Positions 54,939 through 63,621 of a stretch of 64,000 nt of DNA are shown here, in pieces (positions within the stretch are counted from its first letter, which is position 1; each line of letters opens with the position of its first letter). This DNA is from Pinisolibacter aquiterrae (lineage in GTDB: Bacteria > Pseudomonadota > Alphaproteobacteria > Rhizobiales > Ancalomicrobiaceae): contig NZ_JAFNIH010000003.1 in assembly GCF_019160155.1 (NCBI RefSeq), forward strand, positions 1-64,000, read 5' to 3'. Under the pieces are notes generated by a model that worked only from the letters and a program-made list of their open reading frames with translations, ran no database searches and had not been told where the DNA came from. Both the position numbers and the translations under genes were made by a program.

Positions 54939-55649
54939 TCAGAAGAGATCCATCTGCCCGCCACCGCCGCGCGGCTCGCGAGACCGGGGCGCGCGGCCCG
55001 GCGGGGGACCGGCCGAGCCGGGACGCGGCGGGCGCGGCGCGGGCGCCACCTCGAGCGCCTCGAAGAGATCGTCGGGAGCGGGCGCGAGCAGGCGCCGGAC
55101 CGCCTTCGGGTCGGTCGCCGGGTCGAGCCATTCGCCATAGCGCTCCGGTGGGATCACCGCCGGCATGCGGTCGTGGATCGCGCCCACCACCGCATTGGCG
55201 TCGACGGTGAGAATGGCGGCGGTGTCGACCTCGGAACCGTCGGGCGCCGACCAGGTCTCGGTGAGACCGGCGAAGGCGACGATCCCGCCCGCCCGGGGCA
55301 CGATCCGGAAGGGCGTGCGGATCCGGCCGTCGCGGCGCCATTCGACGAAGCCGGTCGCCGGCACCAGACAGCGGCCGTTGCGCATGGCGGCGCGGAAGGA
55401 GGGTTTCTCGGCCGCCGTCTCGGCGCGGGCGTTGATCAGCAGCGTGAAGGTGCTCGGATCCTTCAGCCACCCCGGCCAGAAGCCCCAGCGGACCAATCGG
55501 AAGCGCCGTTCGCCCGACGCCCGTACGACGACACCGATCGGCTCGGTCGGCCGAATGTCCTCGCGCGGCGGAAAGTTCGGCCGGTCGACGTAGTCGAGGG
55601 CATCCCGCACCTCCTCGGGCGTCGCCGTCAGCATGAAGCGGCCACACAT
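54939..55649 (-). CDS. SOS response-associated peptidase (SRAP/YedK family)
   Basis: 236 residues. SRAP proteins form a stable link between Cys2 and abasic sites in single-stranded DNA, shielding them. Seen: MCGRFMLTAT with the Cys2 nucleophile, RCLVPATGFVEWRRDG with the catalytic Glu, and IHDRMPAVIPPE with the His. The C-terminal tail of about 35 residues is Pro/Arg-rich and probably disordered. Length suits the family. No LexA box was recognised upstream. Confidence 0.93.
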   Translation of the reverse strand: MCGRFMLTATPEEVRDALDYVDRPNFPPREDIRPTEPIGVVVRASGERRFRLVRWGFWPGWLKDPSTFTLLINARAETAAEKPSFRAAMRNGRCLVPATGFVEWRRDGRIRTPFRIVPRAGGIVAFAGLTETWSAPDGSEVDTAAILTVDANAVVGAIHDRMPAVIPPERYGEWLDPATDPKAVRRLLAPAPDDLFEALEVAPAPRPPRPGSAGPPPGRAPRSREPRGGGGQMDLF

Positions 55650-55745
55650 CCGGTATCATCCTCTCGGTGGAATCTGCTCGCCTTGGTTTCGTAAGCGAAA
55701 TGGTAACGGCTACCGCTTACCGTTGGAACCGATCGACCGGACGGG

Positions 55746-56285
55746 ATGGGTGGAAGGATGGCGCGCGCGACCAGGGAAGAGGCTTCGCAGGACCGCTTGA
55801 GTCCCGAGGTGCTGGCCGCCGCCAACATCAACCCCAATACCCGTCTCGCCACCGACTATCTCAATCACTTCAACGACGTCGTCATGATGCTGGAGCTGGT
55901 TCCGGACATGCCGGACTGCGCCGAGGACGTCGTCGGTTGGACGCCGCTCGCCTATGAGGATTATTTTCGCAACTCGCATTTCCGCGAGCGCGATCTGGCG
56001 GTCCTGGCCTGGAAGGCGGCCGATCCGGCGATCCGCTCGGAATTCGAGGCGACCATCACCCATCTCGACTGCGCCATGGCCGAAGCGATCGCGCTGGTCG
56101 ACGGCTGGGACGGACGCGATCCGGCCGGGGGCCATCGTCTGCGCGCCTTCGTCGGCGACCGGCTGAAGCCGCTGATCGCCACCGCCAGCGGCATCATCAA
56201 CGGCCCGCCGAGCATGCATGCCGCGCCCGCCGCCGATTCGCTCGAGTCGGAGGCGCAGGCCGCCGTCGACGAACTGTTTCCCTGA
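55746..56285 (+). CDS. Hypothetical soluble protein
   Basis: 179 residues, acidic and mostly helical, without membrane or signal segments. A conserved-looking middle reads LATDYLNHFNDVVMMLELV and WTPLAYEDYFRNSHFRERDL, then a tail GIINGPPSMHAAP. I recognise no named domain. ATG 55746 is chosen; ATG 55758 lies directly behind GGAAGG with no spacer. The NUDIX gene begins 33 bp after its stop, so the two may be co-transcribed. Confidence 0.75.
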   Translation: MGGRMARATREEASQDRLSPEVLAAANINPNTRLATDYLNHFNDVVMMLELVPDMPDCAEDVVGWTPLAYEDYFRNSHFRERDLAVLAWKAADPAIRSEFEATITHLDCAMAEAIALVDGWDGRDPAGGHRLRAFVGDRLKPLIATASGIINGPPSMHAAPAADSLESEAQAAVDELFP

Positions 56286-56318
56286 TCTCCCTCCCCTCCC
56301 GCACGCGCTCCGGACGCC

Positions 56319-56762
56319 ATGCCCCCACGTCGCGCCGCCGTCTCGGTCGTCGTCTTCCGCAACGACACGGTCCTCCTGGTCCGACGCGGGCGCGAGCCGG
56401 CGCGCGGGCTGTGGGCGCCGGTCGGCGGACGGATCGAGGCGGACGAGACGGCGGAAGCCGCCGCCCTGCGCGAGGTGCGCGAGGAGACCGGCGTCACCGC
56501 GCGTCTCCTCGGCCTCTGCGATCGGCGCGAGGTTCCGAGCGCGGCCGAGGACGGCACCGCGATGACCTGGGACATCGCCGTCTTCGCCGCCGTGTGGGTC
56601 GACGGCGAGCCCGTCGCCGGTGACGACGCCGCCGAAGCGGCGTTCGTGGCGCCGGCCCGCCTCTCCGGCCTGCCGCTCGTTCGCGGCGGGCTCGACGCGG
56701 TCGCCGCCGCCCGTCGCCTCTTCGATGGATCTCGCTCCCGGGACGGGTTAAGACAACCGTGA
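56319..56762 (+). CDS. NUDIX hydrolase
   Basis: 147 residues. The NUDIX box is GGRIEADETAEAAALREVRE followed by ETG, with all acidic residues in place, so it should cleave a nucleoside diphosphate-linked compound with Mg2+. The N-terminal strand AAVSVVVFRNDTVLLVRRG is typical of ADP-ribose pyrophosphatase and MutT-like members. Its stop overlaps the next start by four bases (GTGA). The physiological substrate is unknown. Confidence 0.92.
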   Translation: MPPRRAAVSVVVFRNDTVLLVRRGREPARGLWAPVGGRIEADETAEAAALREVREETGVTARLLGLCDRREVPSAAEDGTAMTWDIAVFAAVWVDGEPVAGDDAAEAAFVAPARLSGLPLVRGGLDAVAAARRLFDGSRSRDGLRQP

Positions 56763-57232
56763 CCGGCACGAACCCCCGCGCCGGGTCGATCGGGCGAGAC
56801 GTGGGACGGATGACGAGACGGGTCGATTTCGCGCGGAAGGGCCTCGCCGGCGGGCGCATCCCGGCCATCGCGGCGATGGCGCTCGCTCTCGTGCTCGTCG
56901 CGGCCCCGCCGTCGCGCGCCGCCGACGAGGCGCCCTACGACGACACGCTCGCCAAATTGGCCGAGGTGCTCGGGGCGCTGCACCACCTGCGTCCCCTGTG
57001 CGGGGCGCCGGAGGCGCAGACCTGGCGCGATCAGATGCAGACGATCCTCGACGCCGAGCAGCCGAGCCGGGAGCGGCGTCAGCGCATCGTCGATCGCTTC
57101 AATCAATCCTATCGCGGTCTCGCCGCGGTCCACCGCAGATGCACGCCCGCGGCGCGCGCCCTCGCCGAGACCTATCGGCTGCGCGGCGAGGCGCTCGGCC
57201 ACGATCTGGTGACGCGCTGGGGGCATCCGTGA
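56759..57232 (+). CDS. TIGR02301 family exported protein (DUF2385)
   Basis: 157 residues with a membrane or signal segment (IPAIAAMALALVLVAAPPSRA) after a 33-residue head, then a helical domain with two cysteines (HLRPLCGAPEAQTWRDQM and HRRCTPAARAL) characteristic of the TIGR02301 family of Alphaproteobacteria, function unknown. GTG 56759 overlaps the NUDIX stop; ATG 56810 would give a shorter head and a more normal signal peptide. The NUDIX neighbour is usual for this family. Confidence 0.88.
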   Translation: MTGTNPRAGSIGRDVGRMTRRVDFARKGLAGGRIPAIAAMALALVLVAAPPSRAADEAPYDDTLAKLAEVLGALHHLRPLCGAPEAQTWRDQMQTILDAEQPSRERRQRIVDRFNQSYRGLAAVHRRCTPAARALAETYRLRGEALGHDLVTRWGHP

Positions 57233-57365
57233 CCCGTCGCATTCGGCTCGAATGTCACCGGCCGCGTTAACCATTGGAACATGAATTTTAACGCTCGTTA
57301 ACAATAGGCCCCCTGGAGGCGGGACCGGCGGCCTCGCCCGTGCTATCCATTTCGGAGGGACGAGG

Positions 57366-57668
57366 GTGCGCGAAACGCGGCACCCCGAGGGATCGCACGA
57401 GATCGGAATGCTCGACGAGACGATTGTGAGCGACGTCGAACCGACGCTCGCCGACAAGAAGCGCGCCGCCTACGAACTGGTCGCCGACGCCATGGCCGAG
57501 GCGGAAGCGGAGGGAATCGAACGCGACATCGTCACCCAGGCGGCGCTCTTCGCCGTTGTCAGCGACCTCGTCGCGACCTGGGGAGAGGTCGCGGTCGCCG
57601 ACTTCGTCGAACGCCTGACCGACCGCGTGCTGGCCGGCGAATTCACCATCGATCGCCCCTTGCAGTGA
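57366..57668 (+). CDS. Small hypothetical helical protein
   Basis: 100 residues, strongly acidic and helical (KKRAAYELVADAMAEAEAEG, TQAALFAVVSDLVATWGEVA). No family recognised. GGAGGG about six bases ahead supports GTG 57366; ATG 57408 would remove 14 residues. The 133-bp gap ahead is AT-rich with several TTAAC words, a likely promoter. It converges on a LysE gene with an 18-bp gap. Confidence 0.65.
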   Translation: MRETRHPEGSHEIGMLDETIVSDVEPTLADKKRAAYELVADAMAEAEAEGIERDIVTQAALFAVVSDLVATWGEVAVADFVERLTDRVLAGEFTIDRPLQ

Positions 57669-57686
57669 GAAGGGCCGAGGCGCGCC

Positions 57687-58331
57687 TCAGATCGGAAAGG
57701 GCGATCCGCCGAAGGGCAGACGCGCCAGCACGGCCACGCCGAACGACACCAGCAGCGCCCCGGCGACCAGATTGATCCGCGCCAGGGTGCGATCGGTCAT
57801 GCGATCGCGCAGCGCCGCCACCGCCGTCGCGACGATCAGCCACCACGACGATCCCCCCGCCACCACCCCGACCACGAACATGCCGGCGGCGAGCCAATCG
57901 CCCGATTTCGGCGCCCAATCGCCGAGCGATCCGAAGAGCGCCAGGAAGCCCAGCACCGTCGCCGGATTGGTGATGGTCATGCCGAAGGTCGCGAAGGCGG
58001 TGCGCGACAGGGAGGCGACCTCGTCGGCGCTCGCGTCGAGATGGGGATGGACGCGGGCGGTGCGGATGCCGAAGGCGATCAGCAGCACCCCGCCGATCAC
58101 CTGCAGCCAGACCGAATGGCCCTCGATGAAGCCGGAGACGGCGGTGATGCCGAAGGCGGCGACGGCGGCGAAGAGCCCGTCGGCCATGACCGCGCCGAGG
58201 CCGGCCGCCAGACCGGAGAAGAAGCCGGAGCGGAAGGCGCGCTGGACGCACAGGATGTTGACGGGGCCGACCGGCGCGGAGAAGACCACGCCGACACCGA
58301 GGCCGGTCAGAAGCAGCGTCAGGCTCGACAT
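57687..58331 (-). CDS. LysE-family translocator
   Basis: 214 residues with six hydrophobic segments. The start GVGVVFSAPVGPVNILCVQR has the family APVGP motif, and TITNPATVLGFLALFG is the second conserved stretch. It would export an amino acid or small amphiphile. This is the second LysE-type gene of the window, and differs clearly from that at 39423. ATG 58331 opens the reading frame of the family. Alone on its strand here. Confidence 0.88.
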   Translation of the reverse strand: MSSLTLLLTGLGVGVVFSAPVGPVNILCVQRAFRSGFFSGLAAGLGAVMADGLFAAVAAFGITAVSGFIEGHSVWLQVIGGVLLIAFGIRTARVHPHLDASADEVASLSRTAFATFGMTITNPATVLGFLALFGSLGDWAPKSGDWLAAGMFVVGVVAGGSSWWLIVATAVAALRDRMTDRTLARINLVAGALLVSFGVAVLARLPFGGSPFPI

Positions 58332-58496
58332 GGGCGACGCGCCTCCTCTTCTCGTCCGTTGCGGTTCCGCGTCCCGAACGCGGAAGGCCCTTCCATCGGC
58401 GCGGCGCATCGCTAACATGCCGCCCGGCGCGTCGGGCGCCGAACCGATCGACGGGATCGAACGCCCGAGCCGATGGTTAAGCGGGTGGACCGGCGC

Positions 58497-59216
58497 ATGG
58501 CAAGTCTGAAAGAACTCTCGGTGCGATCGGCGATCCGTGGCCTCGCCCTGATCGCCCTCCTCGCGGCGAGCGCGGTCCCGGCCGCGACGCAGGAGACGAA
58601 CGCCTCCAAGAAGGTGGGAACGGAGCGAATCGTCGTCACCCCGCCCACCGCCGCCAAGCCCGACGCCGCGCCCACCCCGGAAGAGGCGGCGGAGCGCGCG
58701 CCGCGACCGGCGCCGCCGCCGGCCGTCGCCCCGTCGATCCCCTCCTCGTCGCCGCCCGAGGTCCACAAGGGCGAGACCGACCTGCCGCCGGCGGTCGCCA
58801 AGATGCGCAAGCGCCTGCTCGACGCCGCCTATGCCGGCGACATGCAGAAGCTCAAGATCGCGATCCAGTCGAACGAGATGCCGCCGGTGTTCTCGGTCAA
58901 CGAGGTGAGCGATCCGATCGATTATCTGAAGGCCCAGTCGGGCGACGGCCAGGGCATGGAGATCCTGGCGATCCTGACGGACGTGCTCGAATCGAGCTGG
59001 GCCCGGGTCTCGCCGGGCACGCCGCAGGAGATGTACGTCTGGCCGGCCTATGCGGCGCTGCCGATCGACAAGCTCGAGCCGCCGCAACTGGTCGAGCTCT
59101 ACAAGATCGTCACCTCGGCCGATTTCGAGGAGATGAAGTCGGTCGGCCGCTACACGTTCTATTCGGTCGGCATCGGTCCGGACGGCACCTGGCACTGGTT
59201 CCGGCCGGCCGACTGA
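58497..59216 (+). CDS. Exported hypothetical protein with Pro-rich linker
   Basis: 239 residues. A signal peptide (GLALIALLAASAVPAATQ) is followed by a 60-residue Ala/Pro/Thr-rich linker and a C-terminal domain of about 130 residues (RKRLLDAAYAGDMQKLKIAI, SDPIDYLKAQSGDGQGMEIL, YVWPAYAALPIDKLEPPQL, RYTFYSVGIGPDGTWHWF). The first part of the domain resembles one ankyrin-like helix pair. I think it is a conserved rhizobial protein, but no function is known. GTGGA seven bases ahead supports ATG 58497; ATG 58473 is in frame. Confidence 0.7.
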   Translation: MASLKELSVRSAIRGLALIALLAASAVPAATQETNASKKVGTERIVVTPPTAAKPDAAPTPEEAAERAPRPAPPPAVAPSIPSSSPPEVHKGETDLPPAVAKMRKRLLDAAYAGDMQKLKIAIQSNEMPPVFSVNEVSDPIDYLKAQSGDGQGMEILAILTDVLESSWARVSPGTPQEMYVWPAYAALPIDKLEPPQLVELYKIVTSADFEEMKSVGRYTFYSVGIGPDGTWHWFRPAD

Positions 59217-59305
59217 TCGGGCGGCCTGCCCGACATTTCCTCTCGCGCTCGCGCCGCCCTCGGGCGATGCTCGCGAGCGACGAACCCTGATGGGAGAGAC
59301 GACGG

Positions 59306-60184
59306 ATGACCACGACGACCATCGCTCGACGTCCCGATCGCGGCGTCGTCGCCGTCATGGGCGAGGACGCCGCGACCTTTCTGCACGGCGTCGTCACCAA
59401 CACGATCAAGACGCTCGCGCCCGGCGAGGCGCGGCTCGGCGCGCTCCTGACGCCGCAGGGCAAGGTTCTGTTCGACTTCCTGGCGACGCCGGTCGAGGGC
59501 GGGTTCCTGTTCGAGGTGGCGCGCGGCGAGGCGGCCGCCTTCGCCAAGCGGCTCGGCTTCTACAAGCTGCGCGCCAAGGTGACGGTCGCCGACCGTTCCG
59601 ACGATTTCGCCGTCTTCCTCGCCTGGGGCGGGCCCGCCCCGACGATCGAGGGCGCGGTCGCCTTCGCCGATCCGCGCCTCGCCGTCCTCGGCACGCATCT
59701 CCTCGTGCCGGCGGCGGTGGCCGACACGGTGGCGACGACGGCGAGCCCGGCCGATTGGCACGCGCTTCGGATCGAGCACGGCGTGCCGGAGAGCGGGCTC
59801 GACTTCGCCCTCGGCGACGTCTTCCCGCACGACGTCGACATGGACGATCTCGACGGGGTCGACTTCAAGAAGGGCTGTTTCGTCGGTCAGGAGGTCGTGT
59901 CGCGGATGAAGCATCGCGGCACGGCGCGCAAGCGCGTGGTGATCGCCCGGGCGCTCGAGGCGCGGCCGGCGTGGCCCGATCTCGGCACCGAGATCACCTG
60001 CGGCGACAAGACGATCGGCGCGATCGGCTCGTCGCACGGCCCCCTCGCGCTGGCGCTGGTGCGCACCGACCGGGCCAAGGCGGCGATCGATTCGGGCGAC
60101 GCGATCGAGGTCGGCGGCGTGACGATCGGGCTCGATCTGCCGGAATTCGCCTCGTTCGACTGGCCGCACGAGACCGCCGAGTGA
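59306..60184 (+). CDS. ygfZ: Folate-binding protein YgfZ (Fe-S cluster repair/assembly)
   Basis: 292 residues with the glycine-cleavage T-protein fold. YgfZ acts with tetrahydrofolate in making or repairing certain iron-sulfur enzymes. The signature KGCFVGQEVVSRMKHRG has Cys191, the redox residue. The N-terminus (DRGVVAVMGEDAATFLHGVV) and the LFDF segment are typical. The ATG at 59306 follows GGGAGAGACGACGG. The HD-hydrolase gene follows after 77 bp. Confidence 0.93.
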   Translation: MTTTTIARRPDRGVVAVMGEDAATFLHGVVTNTIKTLAPGEARLGALLTPQGKVLFDFLATPVEGGFLFEVARGEAAAFAKRLGFYKLRAKVTVADRSDDFAVFLAWGGPAPTIEGAVAFADPRLAVLGTHLLVPAAVADTVATTASPADWHALRIEHGVPESGLDFALGDVFPHDVDMDDLDGVDFKKGCFVGQEVVSRMKHRGTARKRVVIARALEARPAWPDLGTEITCGDKTIGAIGSSHGPLALALVRTDRAKAAIDSGDAIEVGGVTIGLDLPEFASFDWPHETAE

Positions 60185-60261
60185 GTTCGGTCTTGGCGGA
60201 GGGTGGCCGCACGGTCTAAGGAACGGGCGACCGCCTCTTCCGATCCTTCGCCGAGCCGCCG

Positions 60262-60876
60262 ATGCCGCCCCGTTCCACTCCTCCCCGCGCTTGGCAACGG
60301 ATGCTGTCCGGGCGCCGGCTCGACCTGCTCGACCCCTCCCCGCTCGACGTGGAGATCGACGACATCGCCCACGGTCTCGCGCGCGTGGCGCGGTGGAACG
60401 GCCAGACCCACGGCGATCATGCCTTTTCCGTCGCCCAGCACTGCGTGTTGGTGGAGGAACTGGCGCTGCGGCTCGAGCCCGCGCTCGACCCCAAGTTCCG
60501 CCTCGTGGTGCTGCTGCACGACGGGCCGGAATATGTGATCGGCGACATGATCTCGCCGTTCAAGGCGGTGGTCGGCGGCGGCTACAAGGCGGTCGAACAT
60601 CGGCTGGAGGCGGCGATCCACATCCGCTTCGGCCTGCCCGCGACGGTGCCGGAGGCGATCCGGACGCTGACCAAGCGCGCCGATCACGTCTCGGCCTATT
60701 TCGAGGCGGTGGAACTCGCGGGGTTCTCGGCGGAGGAGGCGGCGCGGCTCTTCGGCCGGCCCAAGGGGTTCCCGGAGCGGCTGAACCTGACGCCGTGGCC
60801 GGTCGGCGAGGCGCAGGCGCGGTTCCTCGAACGGTTCCACCAGCTCGACCGGCTCGCCCATCCGACCGACGCGTGA
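60262..60876 (+). CDS. HD-domain hydrolase (YfbR-like)
   Basis: 204 residues. The metal-binding HD motif is LLHDGPEYVIGDM near residue 88, with the first His in HAFSVAQHC and later Asp in KRADHVSAYFEA, the order seen in 5'-deoxynucleotidase/YfbR-type proteins. It would dephosphorylate a nucleotide; here Gly replaces the common Ala of HDAPEY. No strong ribosome site precedes ATG 60262. It lies between ygfZ and the phosphatase-nrtR pair. Confidence 0.85.
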   Translation: MPPRSTPPRAWQRMLSGRRLDLLDPSPLDVEIDDIAHGLARVARWNGQTHGDHAFSVAQHCVLVEELALRLEPALDPKFRLVVLLHDGPEYVIGDMISPFKAVVGGGYKAVEHRLEAAIHIRFGLPATVPEAIRTLTKRADHVSAYFEAVELAGFSAEEAARLFGRPKGFPERLNLTPWPVGEAQARFLERFHQLDRLAHPTDA

Positions 60877-60962
60877 GGCGAGGGTCTTCGTTCCTCGTCC
60901 TTTCCGCGTCATGATCGCCGTCTATCGACGGGCGCAACGAATCATCCCGGTCGGAGACGCTC

Positions 60963-61487
60963 ATGCCGAGCCTGCACGTCTGTTCCCTGTCGCGTCTCGA
61001 GGCCACCGTCGCGGCGAGTGGGGCCAGTCACGTCGCGACGCTGATCAATGCCGGCACCCCGGTGCCGCGCCCGGCGACGATTCCCGCCGACAATCACCTC
61101 TTCCTCGGCTTCAACGACATCGTCGAGCCGACGGCCGGGATGATCACCGTCGGCGAGGCGGAGGTGCTGCGGCTGTTCGACTTCGTCGACGCGTGGTCGC
61201 GGGAGCGGCCGATGGTGATCCATTGCTGGGCCGGGATCTCGCGCTCGACGGCCGGTGCCTTCGTCACCGCCTGCCGGCTGATGCCGGAGCGCGCCGAGGA
61301 CGACATCGCCCGCGAGTTGCGCGTCAAGTCGCCGTCGGCGACGCCCAATCTGCGGCTGGTGCGGATCGCCGACGCCCTGATGGGGCGGGGCGGGCGGATG
61401 GCGAAGGCGATCGAGGCGATCGGGCGTGGCCGGGACGCCTTCGAGGGCGTTCCCTTCGTGCTGCCGATCGAGCGGGCGGCGCCATGA
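60963..61487 (+). CDS. Tyrosine/dual-specificity phosphatase-like protein
   Basis: 174 residues. The CX5R loop is HCWAGISRSTAGA (Cys88 to Arg94), preceded by GEAEVLRLFDFVDAW. It should hydrolyse a phosphate monoester from a protein or small molecule. GGAGACGCTC precedes ATG 60963. Its stop overlaps the start of the NrtR-like gene (ATGA), so both are made together; a role in NAD or nucleotide metabolism is inferred only from that. Confidence 0.87.
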   Translation: MPSLHVCSLSRLEATVAASGASHVATLINAGTPVPRPATIPADNHLFLGFNDIVEPTAGMITVGEAEVLRLFDFVDAWSRERPMVIHCWAGISRSTAGAFVTACRLMPERAEDDIARELRVKSPSATPNLRLVRIADALMGRGGRMAKAIEAIGRGRDAFEGVPFVLPIERAAP

Positions 61488-62530
61488 TCGAACCTCAGAT
61501 CGCGACCGGCGCGGAGATCGACGCGGCGGCCGGGACGGCCGGCGGCCTCGAGATCGGCCTCAACGCGGCGATCGTCGCGGTGGTCGACGAGGAACCGGCG
61601 ATCCTGACGATCGGCCGGGGCGAGGGCCGCGACCGGGACGGCGCCGACGCGCTGCCCTTCGGTCCCTTCGATCCGTTGCGCCACCGCACGCTGGAACTGG
61701 GTCTGCGCGCCTGGGTGCAGGCGCAGACGGCGCTGCATCTCGGCCACGTCGAGCAGCTCTACACCTTCGGCGATCGCGGCCGCCTCGCCCGGCCGGGCGA
61801 CACCGGACCGCACGTGGTCTCGGTCGGCTATCTGGCGCTGACCCGGATCGAGGGCGCCGGCGGCGGCGGCGCCTCGCGCTCGGCGCTGGCCGCGACCGGG
61901 GCCGACTTCCGGCCGTGGTACGACTATTTCCCCTGGGAGGACTGGCGCGAGGGCCGTCCCTCCGTGCTCGACGAGGCGATCCTGCCGGCGATGCGGGCGT
62001 GGCGGGCGGAGGCGCCCGATCAACGCGATCTCGGCCGGGCGCTGGGGCGGGCGGAGCGGATGCGGCTGTTCTTCGGCGAGGACGGCAGTCCGTGGGACGA
62101 GGAGAAGGTGCTGGAGCGTTACGAGACGCTCTACGAGGCCGGGCTCGTCGCCGAGGCGCGGCGCGACGGGCGGCCCTGTCGCGGGCACGAGGGCCCGGCG
62201 CTCGGGCGGGCGATGTCGTTCGACCACCGCCGGATCCTGGCGACGGCGATCTCGCGGCTGCGCGCCAAGCTCAAATACCGGCCGGTGGTGTTCGAGCTGA
62301 TGCCGGAGAGCTTCACCCTGACCGAGTTGCAGAAGACCGTCGAGGCGATCTCGGGGCGACACCTGCACAAGCAGAACTTCCGCCGACTGGTGGAGACCGC
62401 CGCCCTGGTCGAGGCGACCGGCGAGACCTCGCTCGTCACCGGCGGGCGGCCGGCGAGCCTTTACCGCTTCCGCCGCGACGTGCTGCGCGAGCGCCCCGCC
62501 CCGGGCTTCCGGCTGGGCTCACGGGGCTGA
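61484..62530 (+). CDS. NrtR-type NAD-metabolism regulator (NUDIX-like sensor plus winged helix)
   Basis: 348 residues. The N-terminal domain has a NUDIX-related fold (HRTLELGLRAWVQAQTAL, VEQLYTFGDRGR) but no catalytic NUDIX box, and the C-terminal winged helix lies in about 265-335 (FELMPESFTLTELQKTV, HKQNFRRLVE). This pattern matches the NrtR repressors that bind ADP-ribose and control NAD synthesis and salvage. The sensor has an unusual insert of about 100 residues (around WYDYFPWEDWREGRP). The start overlaps the phosphatase stop. pncB, a usual target, is 16 kb away. Confidence 0.82.
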   Translation: MIEPQIATGAEIDAAAGTAGGLEIGLNAAIVAVVDEEPAILTIGRGEGRDRDGADALPFGPFDPLRHRTLELGLRAWVQAQTALHLGHVEQLYTFGDRGRLARPGDTGPHVVSVGYLALTRIEGAGGGGASRSALAATGADFRPWYDYFPWEDWREGRPSVLDEAILPAMRAWRAEAPDQRDLGRALGRAERMRLFFGEDGSPWDEEKVLERYETLYEAGLVAEARRDGRPCRGHEGPALGRAMSFDHRRILATAISRLRAKLKYRPVVFELMPESFTLTELQKTVEAISGRHLHKQNFRRLVETAALVEATGETSLVTGGRPASLYRFRRDVLRERPAPGFRLGSRG

Positions 62531-63487
62531 GGGCGACGCCGGGGCGGTCGGCGGCTTCGGCTCGCCCCACAGATCCTTCAAGATCTTGGTCACCGCGATC
62601 GCGCCGAAGAGATCGGTGTTGGTGTGGTGCCAGGCGTCGGGGACGATCGCCGGCGGCGCCTCGCGGCGCGCGGCGAAGTCGACCACCATGTCCCAGCGCC
62701 CGATCACCTCGGTCACATGGGTGCAGGCGCGCGGCATCTTCACCCGCGCCGAGAAGGAGACGATGCGCAGCCGTTCGCAGAGCGCGTCGGAACGGGCGCG
62801 GTCCTCGCGCTGGAGCGCGTGGAGCGCGTCGGCGATCACCAGATTGCCCTTGGAGTGACCGACCAGATTGGCGACGGTGATGCGGGGATCGCGCAGCAGG
62901 GCGAGCAGGACCTCGCCGTCGCGATGGGCGTGCACCGGCTTCTCGCCGCGGGCGTTGGCCTCCATCGTGCGGATCCAGTCGAGATTGTGGTCGAGGCGCT
63001 CCCACAATTTGTAGAGCCCGTCGAGCCCGGCCGCCCAGGCGATGCCGCCGGAAGCCTCGGTGACGAGATCGGCGAGACCGTAGCCGGAGACGACCGCCGC
63101 GACCGGACGGCCGAGCGCGTCGGCGACGTTGCGGGCGAAGGCGGCTGTGCCGAGCGCGGAGGAGCCGACCCCGGCGACGGCGATCGTGTCGAACTCGGCG
63201 CCACCGGCGGCGAAGAAGGCGTCGAGATCGGCGCAGACGGTCAGTTTGGCGCCGCCGGAGGGGGGCACCACCAGGATCGCGCCCTCGCCGGCGACCCAGG
63301 GCGCGAGATCGACCGCCTCCTCGTGGCGCACCACCTTCACGTCGTAGAACAAGGCGTCGAGGAGGATGTTGCGCTGGCGGAAACCCTCGAGGAGCGCCGC
63401 GCTCGACGGGCGCCCGAACAGGCGCCAGGGCAACGTCACGGCATGGGTCCATTGGGCGATGCCGGTGGTGAAGGGATTGTCGGCCAT
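62519..63487 (-). CDS. Alpha/beta hydrolase-like hypothetical protein
   Basis: 322 residues, no signal or membrane segment of note. A Gly-rich elbow VGHSKGN (about 220) resembles the G-x-S-x-G motif of lipases and PHA synthase-like proteins, and WHHTNTDLFG near the end could supply the His. The N-terminus is FTTGIAQWTHAVTLPWRLFG. The reaction is not known. ATG 63487 was chosen; the frame is open to 63547. It overlaps the nrtR end tail-to-tail by 12 bp. Confidence 0.7.
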   Translation of the reverse strand: MADNPFTTGIAQWTHAVTLPWRLFGRPSSAALLEGFRQRNILLDALFYDVKVVRHEEAVDLAPWVAGEGAILVVPPSGGAKLTVCADLDAFFAAGGAEFDTIAVAGVGSSALGTAAFARNVADALGRPVAAVVSGYGLADLVTEASGGIAWAAGLDGLYKLWERLDHNLDWIRTMEANARGEKPVHAHRDGEVLLALLRDPRITVANLVGHSKGNLVIADALHALQREDRARSDALCERLRIVSFSARVKMPRACTHVTEVIGRWDMVVDFAARREAPPAIVPDAWHHTNTDLFGAIAVTKILKDLWGEPKPPTAPASPSAP

Positions 63488-63621
63488 GGTCTCGCTCGCA
63501 GCTCCCGTTGCGAGATCACCATAGACCCAAGCGCGAGCGCCCACCACCCGCAGGCGACGGGCGTCCCCCGTTCGTCACGACGCGATCGAGGCGAGCGAGC
63601 CCGCCCCGTGCGTGGGAGATC

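Noticed and set aside
57267-57302. CtrA-type site (TTAA-N7-TTAAC) ahead of the small gene at 57366
   Set aside because: TTAA words occur, but the spacing of the best pair is six bases, and the third word lies too far away.
55961-57457. Long open frame antisense to the NUDIX-TIGR02301 region
   Set aside because: It runs opposite to two genes with clear family motifs and has no recognisable domain of its own.
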